Below are positions 60,854-64,000 of a DNA stretch of 64,000 nt, piece after piece (within the stretch, counting starts at the first letter, position 1; each line of letters starts with the position of its first letter). Made by a program: the position numbers and the translations under genes. Origin of the DNA: Sphingomonas sp. CCH10-B3 (GTDB lineage: Bacteria > Pseudomonadota > Alphaproteobacteria > Sphingomonadales > Sphingomonadaceae); assembly GCF_001556185.1 (NCBI RefSeq), contig NZ_LSIJ01000009.1, positions 1 to 64,000 of the forward strand, read 5' to 3'. The notes beneath the pieces were generated by a model, which was not told the origin of the DNA, made no database searches, and saw nothing but the letters and a program-made list of their open reading frames with translations.

Positions 60854-61644
60854 GCAGCAGCTTTGGTTGAGTTGGGCGAAGGATTGGGCAACCGCGCGAT
60901 CAATTCGCGGGCTAGCGCGATATAGGCTTCAGAGCCCGAACAGCGGTGATCATAGATCAACGCCGGCACGCCGTGACTCGGCGCTTCCGACAGGCGGACA
61001 TTGCGAGGGATGACCGTGTCGAACACAACCTTGCCCAGCACCGCGCGGACGTCGTCCGAGACTTGGTCGGTCAGCCGGTTGCGCCGGTCATACATCGTCA
61101 GCGCAACACCCATGATCGACAGGTTGGGATTGAAGCGCGAACGGATCCGCTCGACCGTATTGAGCAACTGGCTGAGACCCTCGAGCGCAAAGAATTCGCA
61201 TTGCAGCGGCACGAGCAACGAATCGGCGGCGACCATCGCGTTCATTGTCAGCAGCCCGAGCGATGGCGGGCAATCGATCAGGATGACATCCCAGTCGTCG
61301 CGTCCCCGGGCAATGGCATGGGCGAGCCGGTGAGTCCGTTCGGCGAATTCGACCAGTTCAATCTCGGCCCCCGACAGATCGACGGTCGCCGGAACGATAT
61401 CGAGCCGCGGGACCCGGGTATTCATGGCGGTTTCGGCGAGACCGAGTTCGCCGACGAGCAAATCATAGGAGGAATGCTCGCGTGCGGCGTTGGAAATGCC
61501 CAGCCCGGTCGAGCAATTGCCCTGGGGATCGAGGTCGATCAGCAAAACGCGCTTCCCGGTCGCTGCGAGCGCGGTGCCGAGATTGATGGCGGTGGTCGTC
61601 TTGCCGACTCCACCCTTTTGGTTGGCGATCGTGATGCAAGTCAT
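60850..61644 (-). CDS. parA: Chromosome partitioning ATPase ParA
   Basis: Nucleoid-bound ATPase that moves ParB-origin complexes. From ATG 61644 the protein is 264 residues with the deviant Walker A KGGVGKTT (10-17), VLLIDLDPQGNCSTGLG, Walker B VILIDCPPSLGLLTMNA, and the usual VIPRNVRLSEAPSHGVPALIYD end. The open frame reaches 61725, but those extra residues belong to the overlapping rsmG end. The start overlaps the rsmG stop by four bases. Confidence 0.97.
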   Translation of the reverse strand: MTCITIANQKGGVGKTTTAINLGTALAATGKRVLLIDLDPQGNCSTGLGISNAAREHSSYDLLVGELGLAETAMNTRVPRLDIVPATVDLSGAEIELVEFAERTHRLAHAIARGRDDWDVILIDCPPSLGLLTMNAMVAADSLLVPLQCEFFALEGLSQLLNTVERIRSRFNPNLSIMGVALTMYDRRNRLTDQVSDDVRAVLGKVVFDTVIPRNVRLSEAPSHGVPALIYDHRCSGSEAYIALARELIARLPNPSPNSTKAAA

Positions 61645-62255
61645 CGGCGCGCGACTTTCTCGGCAAGGATGATCAGGGACTCGGGGTCGGTGATGCTCTG
61701 TTCCACGTGGAACACTCCATGCCATGTCGCTTGCGCGCTCGCCACCTCTTCGCGCGCCGATTTCCCCTTCGGCAGCACCCAGCGCGTCTTTTTGGTGGAT
61801 AAGTGCACGGTCGCCGCCAACAGCTCGGGCAAGGCTGCGACCGCCCGCGCCGAAATCACCGCCGCGTGACCCTTGATCTGCTCGGCGCGGGCCGTGTGGA
61901 CGGTCACTCGCGTGCCGAGGTCGAGCTCGACAACGCAGGCGCGGAGGAAGTCGGCGCGCTTCCGGCGCGGCTCGATCAACGTCACCGGGCCGTTGCTCAG
62001 GATAGCGACGACCATGCCGGGAAAGCCGGCACCCGTCCCGATATCGAACCAGTCGCCGTCAATCGCTGGAACACGCTGGAGCAGTTGCGCCGAATCGACG
62101 ATGTGCCGCCGCCAGATTTGCGGCAGCGTCGCTGCCGATATCAAATTCTGTCGGCCCGATTCGGCGATGACGATGTCGACGAAACGCGCCAACAGTGTTT
62201 CACGTGGAACACCGAAATGCTCGCAGATCCAGCCGCGCGCCTCGTCCTCGGTCAC
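61641..62255 (-). CDS. rsmG: 16S rRNA (guanine-527-N7)-methyltransferase RsmG
   Basis: SAM-dependent enzyme that methylates G527 of 16S rRNA; loss gives low-level streptomycin resistance in many bacteria. The 204-residue protein has the motif [25 protein letters not shown], and an [13 protein letters not shown] core. The GTG start overlaps the mnmG stop (GTGA). Two ParB-binding parS sites are written inside its coding sequence, one near each end. Confidence 0.96.
   Translation of the reverse strand: MTEDEARGWICEHFGVPRETLLARFVDIVIAESGRQNLISAATLPQIWRRHIVDSAQLLQRVPAIDGDWFDIGTGAGFPGMVVAILSNGPVTLIEPRRKRADFLRACVVELDLGTRVTVHTARAEQIKGHAAVISARAVAALPELLAATVHLSTKKTRWVLPKGKSAREEVASAQATWHGVFHVEQSITDPESLIILAEKVARR
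61699..61714. promoter_or_regulatory. parS site 1 (ParB-binding)
   Basis: TGTTCCACGTGGAACA is a perfect 16-base palindrome matching the broad bacterial parS consensus TGTTnCACGTGnAACA. It lies in the 3' part of rsmG, where it encodes the Phe-His-Val-Glu of GVFHVEQ, and is 55 bases upstream of the parA start. Confidence 0.93.
62196..62211. promoter_or_regulatory. parS site 2 (ParB-binding)
   Basis: TGTTTCACGTGGAACA matches the parS consensus with a single asymmetry (TTC versus GGA). It lies near the 5' end of rsmG, overlapping codons for Val-Pro-Arg-Glu-Thr, and is 482 bases from site 1. Confidence 0.9.
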
Positions 62256-64000
62256 GCCGCACGCCGACTGTGGAGCAAGATAGCAGACAGTGCCGCAGGG
62301 GTAATGCCGCGAATCCGCCCTGCAGCCGCCAGAGTCGACGGCGCCGCGCGGGTCAGCCGCTCGACCATTTCGGCCGACAGCCCCGGCACGGCGGCATAGT
62401 CGATCTGGGGGAGCCGCATGGCTTCCTCACGACGCAGCAAGGCAATCTCGCTGGCCTGGCGCTCAAGGTGCGGCGCGTAACGCGCATCCTCGGCAACCTC
62501 CGCCAGCAAAGCGGGATCGAACTGACCGGCGAGCTGCGGGGCGACATGCGCAAGCGTCACACCTGGAAAGCGCAGCCAGTCGTAAGCCGAACGGCGGACG
62601 CCATCCTCAACCACGGATGCGCCGCGGGCATTGATCGCACGCGCGCTTAGGGTTTCGTCGAGCGCCGAGAGAATGGCGGCACGATCCGCTGCCCGCTGTT
62701 CATAGCGCTGACGGCGGGCGACACTGAGCGCGCCGGACGCTTCCGCAACCTCCGCAAGCCGTGTCTCGGCATTATCGGCACGGAGCTGGAGCCGATATTC
62801 GGCCCGGGCTGTCAGCATGCGATAGGGTTCGGTGACGCCGTGCAGCACCAGATCGTCAATCATCACACCCAGATAGCTCGACGCCCGGTCGAGCAGCACC
62901 GGGGCGAGCCCTAGCGCGTAGCCGGCCGCGTTCAACCCGGCGATCAGCCCCTGCGCCGCCGCTTCCTCATAGCCCGTCGTGCCGTTGATCTGGCCCGCAC
63001 AGAACAGCCCGGCGCATGCCCGCAGACCAAGTGTCGGATCAAGCGCGCGCGGATCGACATAATCATATTCGACGGCATAGCCCGGCGCTGCGATCCGCGC
63101 CTGCTCCAACCCTTCGATCGAGGCGATCATCGCGGCTTGCACATCGACCGGCAACGACGTCGAAATGCCATTGGGATAGACCAACGGATCATCGAGCCCT
63201 TCGGGTTCGAGAAAGATCTGATGGCCATCGCGGTCGCCGAACCGGTGAATCTTGTCCTCAATCGACGGGCAATAGCGCGGCCCCTGCGCGTCGATGGCGC
63301 CGGTGAATAGCGGCGAGCGATCGAGGCCGCCGCGAATGATCGCATGCGTTGCCGGATTGGTCCGGGTGATCGCGCAGAACAATTGCGGCAAAGTGCGTGC
63401 GCCGGTGACGGGCGACATCGTCCAGCCATCTGCATCAGAGGGCTGCTCGCCAAGCTTTGCCCAATCGATGGTCCGCCCGTCGAGCCGTGGCGGTGTGCCG
63501 GTCTTCAGCCGCGCAATCGGCAAGCCGATCTCCCGAAGCTGAACCCCGAGCCGGGTCGCCGCCCGTTCGCCGCTCCGCCCGCCTTCACTCCGCGCCTCAC
63601 CACAGAACAGCCGCCCGCCAAGAAACGTGCCGGTCGCCAGCACCACAGCGCGACCGCGAAGCATCCTTCCGTCCGCAAGCACCACGCCGGTCAACGTCCT
63701 GCCATCGAATGCGAGCTCGGCGGCTTCGCCGGCAACGATGGTGAGACCCGGCTGATCATTAAGCATGGCCTGGATGGCCGCCGCATAGCGCCGCCGATCG
63801 GCCTGCACGCGTGGCCCCTGCACTGCCGTGCCCTTGCTTCGGTTGAGCATCCGGTAATGAATGCCTGCTGCGTCGGTCGCGCGTGCGATCAAGCCATCGA
63901 ACGCATCGACTTCGCGCACTAAATGGCCTTTGCCGAGCCCGCCGATCGCCGGGTTGCACGACATCGCGCCAATTTTCGAGATGTCGAAGCTGATGAGCGC
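62252..64000 (-). CDS. mnmG: tRNA uridine-5-carboxymethylaminomethyl synthesis enzyme MnmG, 5' end outside window
   Basis: FAD protein that, with the GTPase MnmE, builds the cmnm5 or nm5 group on U34 of several tRNAs. Visible from the window edge are [99 protein letters not shown] and the C-terminal [16 protein letters not shown]. The N-terminal GxGxxG motif, about 25-30 residues, lies past 64000, so the gene is cut only by the window. Confidence 0.96.
   Translation of the reverse strand, partial: ALISFDISKIGAMSCNPAIGGLGKGHLVREVDAFDGLIARATDAAGIHYRMLNRSKGTAVQGPRVQADRRRYAAAIQAMLNDQPGLTIVAGEAAELAFDGRTLTGVVLADGRMLRGRAVVLATGTFLGGRLFCGEARSEGGRSGERAATRLGVQLREIGLPIARLKTGTPPRLDGRTIDWAKLGEQPSDADGWTMSPVTGARTLPQLFCAITRTNPATHAIIRGGLDRSPLFTGAIDAQGPRYCPSIEDKIHRFGDRDGHQIFLEPEGLDDPLVYPNGISTSLPVDVQAAMIASIEGLEQARIAAPGYAVEYDYVDPRALDPTLGLRACAGLFCAGQINGTTGYEEAAAQGLIAGLNAAGYALGLAPVLLDRASSYLGVMIDDLVLHGVTEPYRMLTARAEYRLQLRADNAETRLAEVAEASGALSVARRQRYEQRAADRAAILSALDETLSARAINARGASVVEDGVRRSAYDWLRFPGVTLAHVAPQLAGQFDPALLAEVAEDARYAPHLERQASEIALLRREEAMRLPQIDYAAVPGLSAEMVERLTRAAPSTLAAAGRIRGITPAALSAILLHSRRAA

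Noticed and set aside
61790..61805. TGGTGGATAAG resembling a DnaA box
   Set aside because: One weak match inside rsmG codons, with no cluster of boxes or AT-rich unwinding element nearby.

Overview
The window reads as a chromosomal segment of a GC-rich alphaproteobacterium, most likely Sphingomonas or a close relative in the Sphingomonadaceae. The grounds are: a crtY-crtI-crtB carotenoid set; short conserved proteins of sphingomonad type; the neighbourhood rsmB-rpe-heparinase-purH; a Mic60-like protein behind hemC-hemD; and an alphaproteobacterial mnmG-rsmG-parA-parB block with parS sites inside rsmG. Gene density is high. Many neighbours overlap by four bases (ATGA or GTGA), so much of the content is in tightly coupled operons. 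The right end (parAB, parS, rsmG, mnmG) is normally close to the replication origin.

Layout. 0.1-3.6 kb: thiC behind a TPP riboswitch, a MipA/OmpV outer-membrane protein and a DUF2141 protein. 3.5-8.7 kb: a membrane di-iron hydroxylase divergent from a coupled crtY-crtI-LOG-crtB operon. 8.7-17.8 kb: a gene-poor stretch, a frameshifted small gene, an Atm1-type ABC exporter, a REP-like inverted repeat, recQ, a small phosphatase-like protein, and a second sterol-desaturase-like gene with a GMC oxidoreductase. 17.8-20.9 kb: glnK-amtB with a sigma-54 promoter, DUF2007, a flavin-reductase-fold protein and an orphan CcdA-like antitoxin. 21-26.7 kb: tldD, small proteins, an ABC ATPase and nadB. The start of nadB is broken by a 14-base match to the Tn5 mosaic end used in transposase-made sequencing libraries. 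26.8-33.3 kb: a penicillin-recognising lipoprotein, a 2OG-Fe(II) oxygenase, polA, an AT-richer small gene and a flippase. 33.3-44.5 kb: purH, heparinase-like, rpe, rsmB, an SDHAF4-like gene, gpsA, tsaD, hemC-hemD-Mic60-like, a frameshifted DUF72 gene and tRNA-Gly(GCC). 44.6-55.9 kb: a thioredoxin-TPR chaperone, LON-N, Trm112-like, UbiH family, ftsK, lolA, xthA, ribA, HAD, yggS, a ThiE-like protein and two envelope proteins. 55.9-64 kb: leuS-lptE-holA facing parB-parA-rsmG-mnmG; mnmG runs off the right edge.

Functional themes are cofactor supply (thiamin, NAD, riboflavin, haem, PLP), envelope biogenesis (lolA, lptE, flippase, outer-membrane proteins), genome maintenance (polA, recQ, xthA, holA, ftsK, parABS), nitrogen sensing and carotenoid synthesis. 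I saw no prophage, CRISPR array, integrase or intact insertion sequence. Three genes (9.1-9.4 kb, nadB, DUF72) are broken by small indels or foreign bases. The nadB lesion contains transposase-adapter sequence, so the consensus at all three sites should be checked before calling any of them a true pseudogene. No convincing new multi-gene system stood out. The least ordinary items are the LOG gene coupled inside the crt operon, the penicillin-recognising lipoprotein, and the small AT-richer gene behind polA.
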